Source: Candidatus Cloacimonadota bacterium
GTDB taxonomy: Bacteria > Cloacimonadota > Cloacimonadia > Cloacimonadales > Cloacimonadaceae
Assembly: GCA_017996595.1 (NCBI GenBank)
Contig: JAGOGT010000067.1
Coordinates: forward strand, 1 to 6,563
Reading direction: 5' to 3'
Length of the DNA stretch: 6,563 nt
Below the pieces are notes generated by a model. It was not told the DNA's origin and did not search any database. It worked only from the letters and a program-made list of their open reading frames with translations. Shown here in pieces: positions 1 through 6,497 of the stretch (position 1 is its first letter; each line of letters opens with the position of its first letter). The position numbers and the translations under genes are program-made.

Positions 1-1
1 C

Positions 2-385
2 GGCAGCGCTTATCCCCTGAAGCAGGAACTGGTGATGGATGTGCGTGGCAGGGATATCGTTTCTGGCTATCCCGTTACCGTGAAGATATCCTCGGAAGAG
101 ATCCGCGAAGCCATCTCGGAGACGGTTACCACCATGATCGACGCCATCAAGAGGCTTTTTGAACGTACGGCACCAGAACTTTCCGCGGACATTGCAGAGC
201 GCGGTATTTTCCTTACCGGTGGCGGAGCCTTGCTGAAAGGTCTGGACGAAAAGATTCGCAAAACCGTGGATCTGCCGGTGCACGTGGTTCCCGATCCCTT
301 GGAATGTGTGGTGAAAGGCGCAGGCAAGGTTTTGGACGATTTGGATCGCTATCGTCAAGTGCTAATCAAACGGATTGAAGACTGA
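2..385 (+). CDS. mreB: Rod shape-determining protein MreB, C-terminal part (5' end outside window)
   Basis: MreB is the bacterial actin homologue. It forms ATP-dependent filaments under the inner membrane that orient the elongation machinery. The frame is open from base 2, so the gene starts before the window. The 127 visible residues are about the last third of a protein usually near 340-350 aa. Visible family signatures are GSAYP at the very start, the VRGRD stretch, the helix SSEEIREAISE, PELSADIAERG, and the nucleotide-binding loop LTGGGALLKGLD (fragment residues 71-82). DPLECVVKGAGKVLDDLD follows near the C-terminus. The gene ends at TGA 383-385, and the presumed mreC start overlaps that stop by one base. 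Nothing in the fragment looks broken. The possible start codons at 32 and 35 are internal, because homology clearly continues upstream of them. The identification as MreB is secure from the signature motifs and from mreC/mreD downstream. Confidence 0.97.
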   Translation, partial: GSAYPLKQELVMDVRGRDIVSGYPVTVKISSEEIREAISETVTTMIDAIKRLFERTAPELSADIAERGIFLTGGGALLKGLDEKIRKTVDLPVHVVPDPLECVVKGAGKVLDDLDRYRQVLIKRIED

Positions 386-1143
386 TAAAAAAACACCTGG
401 TACCGGCAATCCTGATCTTGCTGTCCCTGCTGATGCTGCTGGGAAGTGGCGAAGCACGAAGCATGAAGGCAGGATGGCTGGGGAATACGCTGTTTTTCCC
501 GATTATTCACTCCCTGCAGGCGATTCGCAGCAATAGTGAGCTGAAGCAGGAAGTTTTTTCGCTGCGGGAAAAGCTTACCCAGGCCAATCTGCAGAATCTG
601 AATCTGATCAATGAATTGCGGCAGTACACCGAGGCTTTGGCGATCAAATTCGATCCCGGCGAGGTGGAATTTGAGATGGCGGAAGTGATTGGCTTTTCGG
701 GTCAGTATCAGGAACGTAATCTTATCGTGGATAAAGGCTTGGGCTCGGCTATCAAGATCGGTAATCCGGTGATCTCAGCTACAGGAATCGTAGGCAAGAT
801 CATCCTCGTGAATGCGGATCATTCCGTGATTTTGCCCTTTTCCAATCCCCGCTTCCAGGTGCCGGTGATGGATGCCCGCACCAGTGTGCAGGGGATTTTG
901 GAATCGAATATCGGCGGCACCACCTCCATGAATATTATCAAGCTCGGTTCAGACATCGCCGTGGGCGATACCATCGTTACTTCCAATCTTTCCAGGCTCT
1001 ATCCCAAGTCCTATCCGGTGGGAACGGTGAAACGCATTCGCGAATCGCAGGATAATCTCTTTATCAGTGCGGATATCACACCCTTCACCCTGGTGGAAAA
1101 CCTGGAACACGTATTTATCTTGAAAAAGCAGGGAAACAAATGA
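385..1143 (+). CDS. mreC: Rod shape-determining protein MreC (start codon uncertain)
   Basis: MreC is a bitopic inner-membrane protein whose periplasmic part links MreB/MreD to PBP2-RodA. Read from base 385 it has 252 aa. A basic N-terminus (KKH, residues 2-4) is followed by one hydrophobic anchor (about 5-20), a probable coiled coil (about 47-85, SELKQEVFSLREKL) and the double beta-barrel domain (about 100-248). Barrel signatures are LIVDKGLGSAIKIGNPVIS, GIVGKI, the VGDTIVTS turn and YPVGTVKRI. The length is short for the family, consistent with no C-terminal extension. The start is the problem. The frame is closed by TGA 376-378, and the only usual start codons are TTG 418 or ATG 433, both inside the membrane anchor. 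ATA 385-387 overlaps the mreB stop by one base and would give a complete anchor; CTG 382 is an alternative. No convincing Shine-Dalgarno sequence precedes any of them. The stop overlaps the next gene as ATGA. Family assignment is firm; only the 5' end is uncertain. Confidence 0.92.
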   Translation: MKKHLVPAILILLSLLMLLGSGEARSMKAGWLGNTLFFPIIHSLQAIRSNSELKQEVFSLREKLTQANLQNLNLINELRQYTEALAIKFDPGEVEFEMAEVIGFSGQYQERNLIVDKGLGSAIKIGNPVISATGIVGKIILVNADHSVILPFSNPRFQVPVMDARTSVQGILESNIGGTTSMNIIKLGSDIAVGDTIVTSNLSRLYPKSYPVGTVKRIRESQDNLFISADITPFTLVENLEHVFILKKQGNK

Positions 1144-1829
1144 GTCACAGCAAAAAAACCGATCCGATTATCGAAGTTTACGGCCAGCGCTTCGAGCGTA
1201 TTCCGGTGAAAACTAAAATCATCACAGCCGAAGATGAGATCAGCCAGTTGATTGGCAGCTATGCCATCCCTTTAATGCAGCCTGGAGATATCTGCACCAT
1301 CAGTGAAAGCCCTTTGGCGATTACGCAGGGCAGAGCGATTCCGGTATCCCAGATCAAGGTGAGCCCCCTGGCCAGGTTGCTTAGCCGCTATGTAGCCAAA
1401 GTGCCCTATGGGATCGGGCTTGGTGCGCCCACCAGTATGCAATGCGCTATCGAAGAAACGGGCAGGCTGCGCATTATCCTGGCTGCAGCTATTGGGGCTT
1501 TGGGTAAGGTTATTGGCCGTAAAGGCGATTTCTATAGAGTGGCCGGAATGCAGGCAGCCCTTGTGGATGCTGCTACCACTTCTCCCGTTCCACCCTATAA
1601 TGAAACGGTGATCAAGGGTCCGCTGCACCCCAAAAAAGTGGCGCAGGAGCTATCCGATAAGTTTGGCTATGGCTTCGCTGTGATGGATATCAACGACATT
1701 GGCGGAAGCTGGATGATCGGAGGTAGCAAGGGTGTGGATAAGGCATTCATCGAACTAGCCATGAAGGATAATCCCCAGGGCCAGGGCGATGAGCTTACTC
1801 CCTTCTGCATTGTGCGGAGGATTGGCTAA
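1140..1829 (+). CDS. CofE-like protein (coenzyme F420-0:L-glutamate ligase superfamily), function unknown
   Basis: This 229-aa soluble-looking protein resembles the CofE superfamily, whose archaeal founder adds gamma-linked glutamates to F420-0 using GTP. Features shared with bacterial CofE-like proteins are IPVKTKIIT (21-29), the PGDICTISESPLAITQGR segment (48-65), the conserved block ARLLSRYVAKVPYGIGLGAP (78-97), GKVIGRKGDFYRVAGMQAA (122-140), PPYNETVIKGP (151-161) and DNPQGQGDELTP (210-221). Where canonical CofE has a TDTNGR-like motif, this protein has MDINDIGG (182-189), so the archaeal reaction should not be assumed. No signal peptide or membrane segment is visible. The gene starts at ATG 1140, which overlaps the mreC stop (ATGA), with AGGGA at 1130-1134 as a plausible ribosome binding site. 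It lies between mreC and mreD, which usually adjoin. No F420 biosynthesis gene is nearby. A gamma-glutamyl or other amino-acid ligase role linked to the envelope is possible but is only inference. Superfamily membership is fairly sure; substrate is unknown. Confidence 0.85.
   Translation: MSHSKKTDPIIEVYGQRFERIPVKTKIITAEDEISQLIGSYAIPLMQPGDICTISESPLAITQGRAIPVSQIKVSPLARLLSRYVAKVPYGIGLGAPTSMQCAIEETGRLRIILAAAIGALGKVIGRKGDFYRVAGMQAALVDAATTSPVPPYNETVIKGPLHPKKVAQELSDKFGYGFAVMDINDIGGSWMIGGSKGVDKAFIELAMKDNPQGQGDELTPFCIVRRIG
1816..1820 (+). promoter_or_regulatory. Shine-Dalgarno sequence for mreD
   Basis: GGAGG lies 10 bases before ATG 1831, inside the 3' end of the CofE-like gene. It supports 1831 as the mreD start over the in-frame ATG at 1789, which would add 14 residues without membrane character and overlap the upstream gene by 41 bases. 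It is the clearest ribosome binding site in the window. Confidence 0.7.
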
Positions 1830-1830
1830 A

Positions 1831-2325
1831 ATGCTGCTGAGCATCATCTGGACCTTTATCCTGGGAATGATCTTCCTCTATCTACAGGTTCTGGCGATGC
1901 CGGCTTTTGCCATTGCCCAGGTAATCCCCAATCTCCTGATTCCCTGGGTGATCTATCTGGTGTGGACCCGTCCCCGTACGCATGTGCTGATTCTGGTATT
2001 CATAGTTGGAGCGATGTTTGATACGCTCAATCCGGCAACCTTTGGCATGCATGCGCTGCTGTTCTGCGTGCTGGCCATTCTCATCGATCTCTTCCGCAAG
2101 CCGTTCGAAGCGGATAGCGTGGTGGCCAAGATGCTCGCCATTGCCCTGGCCAATGTCATCTTCGGAATTATTCAGCTGGTGGTGTTGGGGCTCACACATG
2201 GCTTTACAGGCGAACTGATGACCCTCACCCTGATCTCTTTTATCTACAATCTCTTCACCAGTTTCGTGGTCTTTTGGAGTATGCAACTCCTCAGCAAACT
2301 CCGCCTGATCGTAGTACATGACTAA
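1831..2325 (+). CDS. mreD: Rod shape-determining protein MreD
   Basis: MreD is a small polytopic inner-membrane protein that, with MreC, connects the MreB cytoskeleton to PBP2 and RodA. The 164 aa match the usual family length of about 160-170. Hydrophobic segments lie at about residues 3-22, 30-46, 50-66, 73-87, 100-121 and 130-153. The conserved region runs through IPNLLIPWVIYLVWTRPR (32-49) and GAMFDTLNPATFGMHALLF (60-78), containing the characteristic G-x-x-x-D followed by a G-x-HAL turn. The start at ATG 1831 is chosen because it directly begins the first membrane segment, follows the upstream stop by one base and has GGAGG at 1816-1820. The last 8 bases overlap the start of mrdA, a spacing that suggests translational coupling. 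MreD proteins diverge quickly, so the call rests on topology, size, the turn motif and the mre context together. Confidence 0.9.
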   Translation: MLLSIIWTFILGMIFLYLQVLAMPAFAIAQVIPNLLIPWVIYLVWTRPRTHVLILVFIVGAMFDTLNPATFGMHALLFCVLAILIDLFRKPFEADSVVAKMLAIALANVIFGIIQLVVLGLTHGFTGELMTLTLISFIYNLFTSFVVFWSMQLLSKLRLIVVHD

Positions 2326-4207
2326 ATCCCCTTCCATCCTGGTGTATAGCGTTGTTCTGGCAGTGCTCTTTTTACTGCTGATCGGAGCGCTATTTCGCCT
2401 GCAGGTGGTGATGGGACGCACCTATCAGCAGATCGCGGAAAGTAACTTTGTGCGCATCAGGCGCATTACTGCCACCCGCGGAGAGATTTATGACCACAAG
2501 TACCGTCCCATCGTTCGCAATGTCCCTTCACACAATTTATATCTCACCAGCGGCAAAATAAAGAACGTAAAGGCTCTGGCACTCTTTCTGGAGCGCAATT
2601 TCCGAATTCCCGAAGCCGAATTGCGCAATATGGTGCTAAAGCAGCGGTTTAAAACCTACGAAGAGATTCTGCTGGCGGATAATATCCCCTATGAGATCCG
2701 CTTGATGCTATCCGAGCAGATGAATTACTACCCGGAGCTGTCCTTTCGCATCGGCTCCACCCGCGAATACCTTTATCCCAATCACTTCACTGGCTACGTA
2801 GGCCGCATCAATGAAAAGGAATATGACCTCTACAAGGCCGAAGATTACTCCCTGAACAGCTATATTGGCAAAACAGGATTGGAACGCTTTTACGAAGTGC
2901 TGCTGCGGGGTAGCGACGGACGTGAGATCATGCAGGTGGATTCGCAGGGGCGTAGCCTGGAGCTCTTTAAAACCAATGCCAATGTAGAGCCCTTGAATGG
3001 CCTTTCCATAGTGCTTACCATCGATAACGACCTGCAGGAATTTGTATCTTCCACCTTCCCCAGCTCAATGAGGGGAGCGGTGGTGGTTACGGATGTTCGC
3101 ACCGGCGGTATCCTGGCCTATATGAGCAAGCCCGATTATGATCCCAATCTCTTTATGCAGCGCATCACTCCCGAAATCTGGGAAACCTTGAATCGTGCCG
3201 ATAAGCCCATGCTTGATCGTGCCATCCATGGCACCTACCCTCCGGGATCTGTTTTCAAGCCGGTTACTGCCGGATTGGGGCTCACCAGCGGTGTAGTGAA
3301 TCCCTATACCCGTCTGGCTTCCTGCGTGGGAGGCATGAAAATCGGTAATCGCTTTTTCAAATGCTGGTCCGGACGTGGACATGGCAGCACCAGCCTTACC
3401 GACGCTCTGAAATATTCCTGCGACGTATATTTTTACGATCTGTCCATGAAGCTGGGCCTGGATGCCTTCAAACAATATGTTTACGACAGCCATGTGTGCG
3501 GAAAAACCGGCATCGATCTCCCCAACGAACGCAGCGGCTTTTTCCCGGACACCATGTGGTATCGCAAAACTTATGGCAAGAAGGTGAGTATCATCGGACA
3601 CAAGGTAAATCTGGCCATCGGTCAGGGAGAAGTGCTTACCACGCCTTTGCAGATCAATGCTTTTTACGCAGCTATGGCCAATGGCGGGCTATGGATTCAG
3701 CCGCACTTGCTGAAGCAAACCGTAGGCCGCGGCAGGCTCACCCGCGAACAGGTGATCCCTATGGTAAAAGCCCGTTTGCCCATGAGCCCGGCTGTGCTTG
3801 CTGCCATCCGTGAAGGGATGTGGGCAGTGGTAAATGCTCCCGGAGGTACCGGTGGCAATGCCAAAATCTCCGGGGGCACCGTATATGGCAAAACCGGCTC
3901 TGCAGAGAACTCCATGGGCAAAACCACTCACGCCTGGTTCAGTGGCTTCCTGGAAACCGACAAGCCCGAAATCGCCGTAACCGTATTTCTGGAAAATGCA
4001 GGTGGTGGCGGCGCCCTGGCAGCTCCCATCACCGCTCGTATCTTCAATTATTATCTGGGTAACCGTGCTCAGATCAAAAAGCCGGCAGTTATGCCCTCGC
4101 AATTCATTACTGCCGAGGATGTTGAGACTCTGGAACCGGAGGATGGCGAAGCAATTCCTCCCGAACCTGAAGCAACAGACGCGCCAAGCCCAAGCGAGAC
4201 GCCATGA
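2318..4207 (+). CDS. mrdA: Penicillin-binding protein 2 (elongasome D,D-transpeptidase)
   Basis: PBP2 is the class B penicillin-binding protein that cross-links glycan strands made by RodA during cell elongation. It is anchored in the inner membrane with its catalytic part in the periplasm. The 629 aa are close to E. coli PBP2 (about 633). One membrane anchor lies at about 7-28. The dimerization (pedestal) domain at about 40-215 includes ATRGEIYD (52-59) and IGKTGLERFYEVLLRG (183-198). The transpeptidase domain at about 250-590 has all three active-site motifs: S311-V-F-K314 (in YPPGSVFKP, acylated Ser311), S367-C-D369, and K525-T-G527 followed by SAEN. An aspartate at the third position of the second motif occurs in PBP2 proteins. 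The last 33 residues (597-629) form an acidic, proline-rich tail with no basic residue. ATG 2318 overlaps mreD by 8 bases without an obvious Shine-Dalgarno sequence, and the stop overlaps rodA as ATGA. Assignment is secure from the motifs plus adjacent rodA. Confidence 0.97.
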   Translation: MTKSPSILVYSVVLAVLFLLLIGALFRLQVVMGRTYQQIAESNFVRIRRITATRGEIYDHKYRPIVRNVPSHNLYLTSGKIKNVKALALFLERNFRIPEAELRNMVLKQRFKTYEEILLADNIPYEIRLMLSEQMNYYPELSFRIGSTREYLYPNHFTGYVGRINEKEYDLYKAEDYSLNSYIGKTGLERFYEVLLRGSDGREIMQVDSQGRSLELFKTNANVEPLNGLSIVLTIDNDLQEFVSSTFPSSMRGAVVVTDVRTGGILAYMSKPDYDPNLFMQRITPEIWETLNRADKPMLDRAIHGTYPPGSVFKPVTAGLGLTSGVVNPYTRLASCVGGMKIGNRFFKCWSGRGHGSTSLTDALKYSCDVYFYDLSMKLGLDAFKQYVYDSHVCGKTGIDLPNERSGFFPDTMWYRKTYGKKVSIIGHKVNLAIGQGEVLTTPLQINAFYAAMANGGLWIQPHLLKQTVGRGRLTREQVIPMVKARLPMSPAVLAAIREGMWAVVNAPGGTGGNAKISGGTVYGKTGSAENSMGKTTHAWFSGFLETDKPEIAVTVFLENAGGGGALAAPITARIFNYYLGNRAQIKKPAVMPSQFITAEDVETLEPEDGEAIPPEPEATDAPSPSETP

Positions 4208-5421
4208 TCAACCGCAAGAAATTCGATTTTCTTTTGCTCGGCTTGCTCGTTAGCCTCATGCTGCTGGGCTGCATTGCCATTTTCAGCGCTTCCACCACCG
4301 TGATCGGAAGCTACATCAGCACCGAAAGCAACTGGTGGAAGCAGATCATCTTCAGCTTTGTAGCCCTGGGCGCGATCATCTTGTTACTCAAACTCCCGAT
4401 GCCGATTTTCGACATTGTGGTGTTACCGCTGTTCATCATAAATATGCTGGCCTTGATCGTGGTGCTTTTTACGCCGGCGGTGAATGGCTCGCATCGCTGG
4501 TTTGCCTTTGGGGGCATCAATCTGCAGCCCTCGGAAAGCGCCAAGCTGCTAACGATCCTGATGGTGTCGCGCATTATCACCAAAGAGCATTTGAACGAAT
4601 ATCGCCAGATCCTCTATGGATTCATGATCGTGCTGCTGCCGGTGCTGCTGATTTTAATTGAGCCCGATTTTGGCACCACGATGGTTTTCTGGGCCAGCCT
4701 TATGGCCATGCTGATTGCCGCGGAAGTGCCGCTTTTCTACGTGCTGCTGATGATTTCTCCCGTGGTGAGCATTGTTGCCTCGGTGTGGTGGCCTGCCATT
4801 CCCATCTGGATTATTATTCTGGTGTTTCTGCTGCTACGGGCGCATCTTTCCTGGGTGGCGGTAACCGTGGCCGGCATCCTGAATGTATTCATCTCGCTCA
4901 TCACCCCGGTGCTGTGGATGGGACTGAAGGACTATCAGCAGAACCGGATTCTCACCTTCATCGATCCCACGCGTGATCCCCTGGGCGCAGGATATCAGAT
5001 CATCCAGGCCAAGATTGCCATTGGCAGCGGCAGCATGCTGGGCAAAGGCTGGCTGCTGGGCACGCAGAAAAACATGAATTTCCTTCCGGAGCATCATACG
5101 GATTTCATCTTTTCGGTGATTGGCGAGGAATTTGGCTTCCTTGGCAGTCTGTTGCTTCTGGGGCTTTTCGCCGCCTTATTTTCCCGGCTTATCCATTGTG
5201 TTGGCGAATTGAAGATAAAAGAAAGAAAAGTTGCCACTGCGGGAATAATGGCTTATCTTATGTTTCAAACCTTCATCAATATTGGCATGAACATCGGTTT
5301 GGTGCCTGCTACCGGCATACCTTTGCCTTTTATCAGCTACGGTGGCTCGAATCTGCTGATCAATGCGCTCGCGGTGGGAGTTGTGCTGAAATATCTGAAT
5401 GAACGAGGATTTATGAAATGA
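4204..5421 (+). CDS. rodA: Rod shape-determining protein RodA, SEDS peptidoglycan glycosyltransferase
   Basis: RodA polymerizes lipid II into glycan strands in partnership with PBP2. It is a polytopic SEDS-family membrane protein. Key features are SHRWFAFGGINLQPSESAKL with conserved W99, IEPDFGTT (152-159), DYQQNRI (243-249), FIDPTRDPLGAGYQIIQAKIAIGSGSMLGKGW from about 252, and FLPEHHTDFIFSVIGEEFG containing D300. D300 aligns with the essential Asp262 of E. coli RodA. The C-terminal signature is GIPLPFISYGGSNLL. At 405 aa the protein is longer than E. coli RodA (370). The difference is concentrated between the PDFGT and DYQ motifs: 84 residues here against about 42, enough for two more membrane helices around AIPIWIIILVFLLLRAHLSW. 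The ATG overlaps the mrdA stop (ATGA), and the stop overlaps the next gene the same way. The adjacent PBP2 gene favours RodA over the paralogues FtsW and SpoVE. Confidence 0.97.
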   Translation: MINRKKFDFLLLGLLVSLMLLGCIAIFSASTTVIGSYISTESNWWKQIIFSFVALGAIILLLKLPMPIFDIVVLPLFIINMLALIVVLFTPAVNGSHRWFAFGGINLQPSESAKLLTILMVSRIITKEHLNEYRQILYGFMIVLLPVLLILIEPDFGTTMVFWASLMAMLIAAEVPLFYVLLMISPVVSIVASVWWPAIPIWIIILVFLLLRAHLSWVAVTVAGILNVFISLITPVLWMGLKDYQQNRILTFIDPTRDPLGAGYQIIQAKIAIGSGSMLGKGWLLGTQKNMNFLPEHHTDFIFSVIGEEFGFLGSLLLLGLFAALFSRLIHCVGELKIKERKVATAGIMAYLMFQTFINIGMNIGLVPATGIPLPFISYGGSNLLINALAVGVVLKYLNERGFMK

Positions 5422-6023
5422 CAAAGTGCAGTGCAGGACTAATGGCGCTGGCAGCAATGTTGCTGCTTTTAAGCTCATGTGTGAGCTCATCCCTTATCTT
5501 CAGCGAAGCAGATATTGGAGCCAATCCCAATCTGGTGTTCAATCCCAGCTTCAATCCCTATTCCACCCGGGCCGAAGAGGTTCTAAAAAACTGGTCGGTG
5601 CATCTGGAGCCGGCTGTAGCCGATTCCAGCCCTGTGGTTATGGACCCTCATGATGCCCATGAAGGCAATACCTCCCTGCGCATCGATGCCTCGAACAAAT
5701 CCGTGATGATCCTTTCCGATCCTTTTCCCGTGCGGCGCTATGGCGGATATTATCTCCGTTCCTTTGTAAAGACCGATTCTCCTGCGCCTCCCAATATCTA
5801 CCTCCGCCTCATCGTTTTCCGCGAGGATGGCAAGATTCTAAATCGCTTCCGAACCAAGAACCAGGCTGCCAAAGACTGGGTTCTGGCCACCCTCAGCGCG
5901 GGATTCCTGCGTCCGGGAGCCAAATTCGGCCGCCTGGCGATCATGATTCCCCCCTTCAAGGAAGGCTCCGTGTGGGTGGATGATGCCGGAGCCTACGAAG
6001 TTCACGGCTTTAAAATCGACTAA
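5418..6023 (+). CDS. Putative lipoprotein with carbohydrate-binding-module-like (jelly-roll) domain
   Basis: I do not recognise a named family for this 201-aa protein. Residues 1-20 form a lipoprotein signal peptide (K3, hydrophobic 8-18) ending in the lipobox L18-S-S-C21, so Cys21 should be lipidated and the protein held on a membrane, facing the periplasm or cell exterior. The rest resembles a CBM4/9-type or galactose-binding-like beta sandwich. The pattern NPNLVFNPSFN (36-46) is followed by NWSV (58-61), HEGNTSLRID (81-90), a GGYYLRSFVKTD strand (109-120), paired aromatic and aliphatic strands, and a closing GSVWVDDAGAYEV (183-195). This is the order seen when such domains pack around a sugar or a metal. 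GAGGA at 5405-5409 precedes ATG 5418, which overlaps the rodA stop as ATGA, so it is probably translated with rodA. Binding to peptidoglycan or another envelope glycan would suit the operon, but that is inference. The lipoprotein call is strong; the fold call is moderate. Confidence 0.8.
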   Translation: MTKCSAGLMALAAMLLLLSSCVSSSLIFSEADIGANPNLVFNPSFNPYSTRAEEVLKNWSVHLEPAVADSSPVVMDPHDAHEGNTSLRIDASNKSVMILSDPFPVRRYGGYYLRSFVKTDSPAPPNIYLRLIVFREDGKILNRFRTKNQAAKDWVLATLSAGFLRPGAKFGRLAIMIPPFKEGSVWVDDAGAYEVHGFKID

Positions 6024-6466
6024 TGCGCATCACTCTCCAGCGGGTCAGCCGCGCTTCGTGCCGGGTGGACGGCGCGATCACGGGTGAGATTGGCCCCGGA
6101 TTGCTCGCCTTGGTGGGTTTTACTAAGGGCGACGACGCCTCACTTCTCCCCCTGGCAGCTCGCAAGTGTCTGGAACTGCGCATCTTTCCCGATGCCCAGG
6201 GCAAGCTGAATCTCTCCCTGCAAGATATCCAGGGCAGCATTCTGCTGATTTCGCAATTTACCCTCTATGCCAATTGCTCACGGGGAAGACGGCCGGATTT
6301 TACCCATGCTGCCGAACCGGCAATCGCCAAAGCCCTGTATGAGGAACTGATACAAGAATTCGAGCGCCAGGGTTTTCCACCCCAAACCGGGGTCTTTGGC
6401 GCGGATATGCAGCTCAGCCTTGTGAATGAAGGCCCCATTACCATCAATCTGGAGTGGACTAACTAA
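6023..6466 (+). CDS. dtd: D-aminoacyl-tRNA deacylase (DTD)
   Basis: DTD hydrolyses the ester of D-amino acids (and glycine) mischarged onto tRNA, keeping them out of translation. It is a cytoplasmic homodimer. The 147 aa match the usual length of about 145-150. Recognisable motifs are the N-terminal MRITLQRVSRASCRVDG, LRIFPDAQGKLNLSL (52-66), the SQFTL motif (77-81) with T80, GRRPDFTHAAEP (88-99), TGVFGADM (122-129), and NEGPIT (135-140), which carries the Gly-Pro pair G137-P138 that forms the cross-subunit cis-proline chirality filter. All conserved positions needed for activity appear present. The start at ATG 6023 overlaps the lipoprotein stop by one base (TAATG); no clear Shine-Dalgarno sequence is seen, so reinitiation is likely. 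It is the last gene of the visible operon. Co-expression with wall synthesis could reflect D-amino-acid pools, but dtd lies in many contexts, so that link is weak. Confidence 0.96.
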   Translation: MRITLQRVSRASCRVDGAITGEIGPGLLALVGFTKGDDASLLPLAARKCLELRIFPDAQGKLNLSLQDIQGSILLISQFTLYANCSRGRRPDFTHAAEPAIAKALYEELIQEFERQGFPPQTGVFGADMQLSLVNEGPITINLEWTN

Positions 6467-6472
6467 GGCTAC

Positions 6473-6487
6473 AGGTTTCAGGTTTCA
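6473..6487 (+). repeat. Short tandem repeat AGGTTTC x2
   Basis: Two perfect adjacent copies of AGGTTTC (6473-6479 and 6480-6486) plus one further A lie just after the dtd stop. The tract is small enough to be chance or replication slippage. No function is suggested. Confidence 0.5.
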
Positions 6488-6497
6488 TTCTCCATTT

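Noticed and set aside
1789..1830. Extended start for mreD at ATG 1789
   Set aside because: The added 14 residues are not membrane-like, they would overlap the CofE-like gene, and ATG 1831 has a well-placed GGAGG and begins the first helix.
1882..2421. 179-codon open frame on the minus strand across mreD and the start of mrdA
   Set aside because: It lies antisense to two well-supported genes, its translation is rich in His, Gln and Glu with no recognisable domain, and it is best explained as a codon-bias shadow of hydrophobic mreD codons.
3065..3601. 178-codon open frame on the minus strand inside mrdA
   Set aside because: It is fully antisense to the PBP2 transpeptidase domain, including two active-site motifs, has no recognisable domain of its own, and is a shadow frame.
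3890..3901. KTGS instead of KTGT in the third PBP2 motif, as possible inactivation
   Set aside because: The catalytic Lys-Thr-Gly is intact and Ser is a conservative change at the following position. The other two motifs are complete, so the enzyme is expected to be active.
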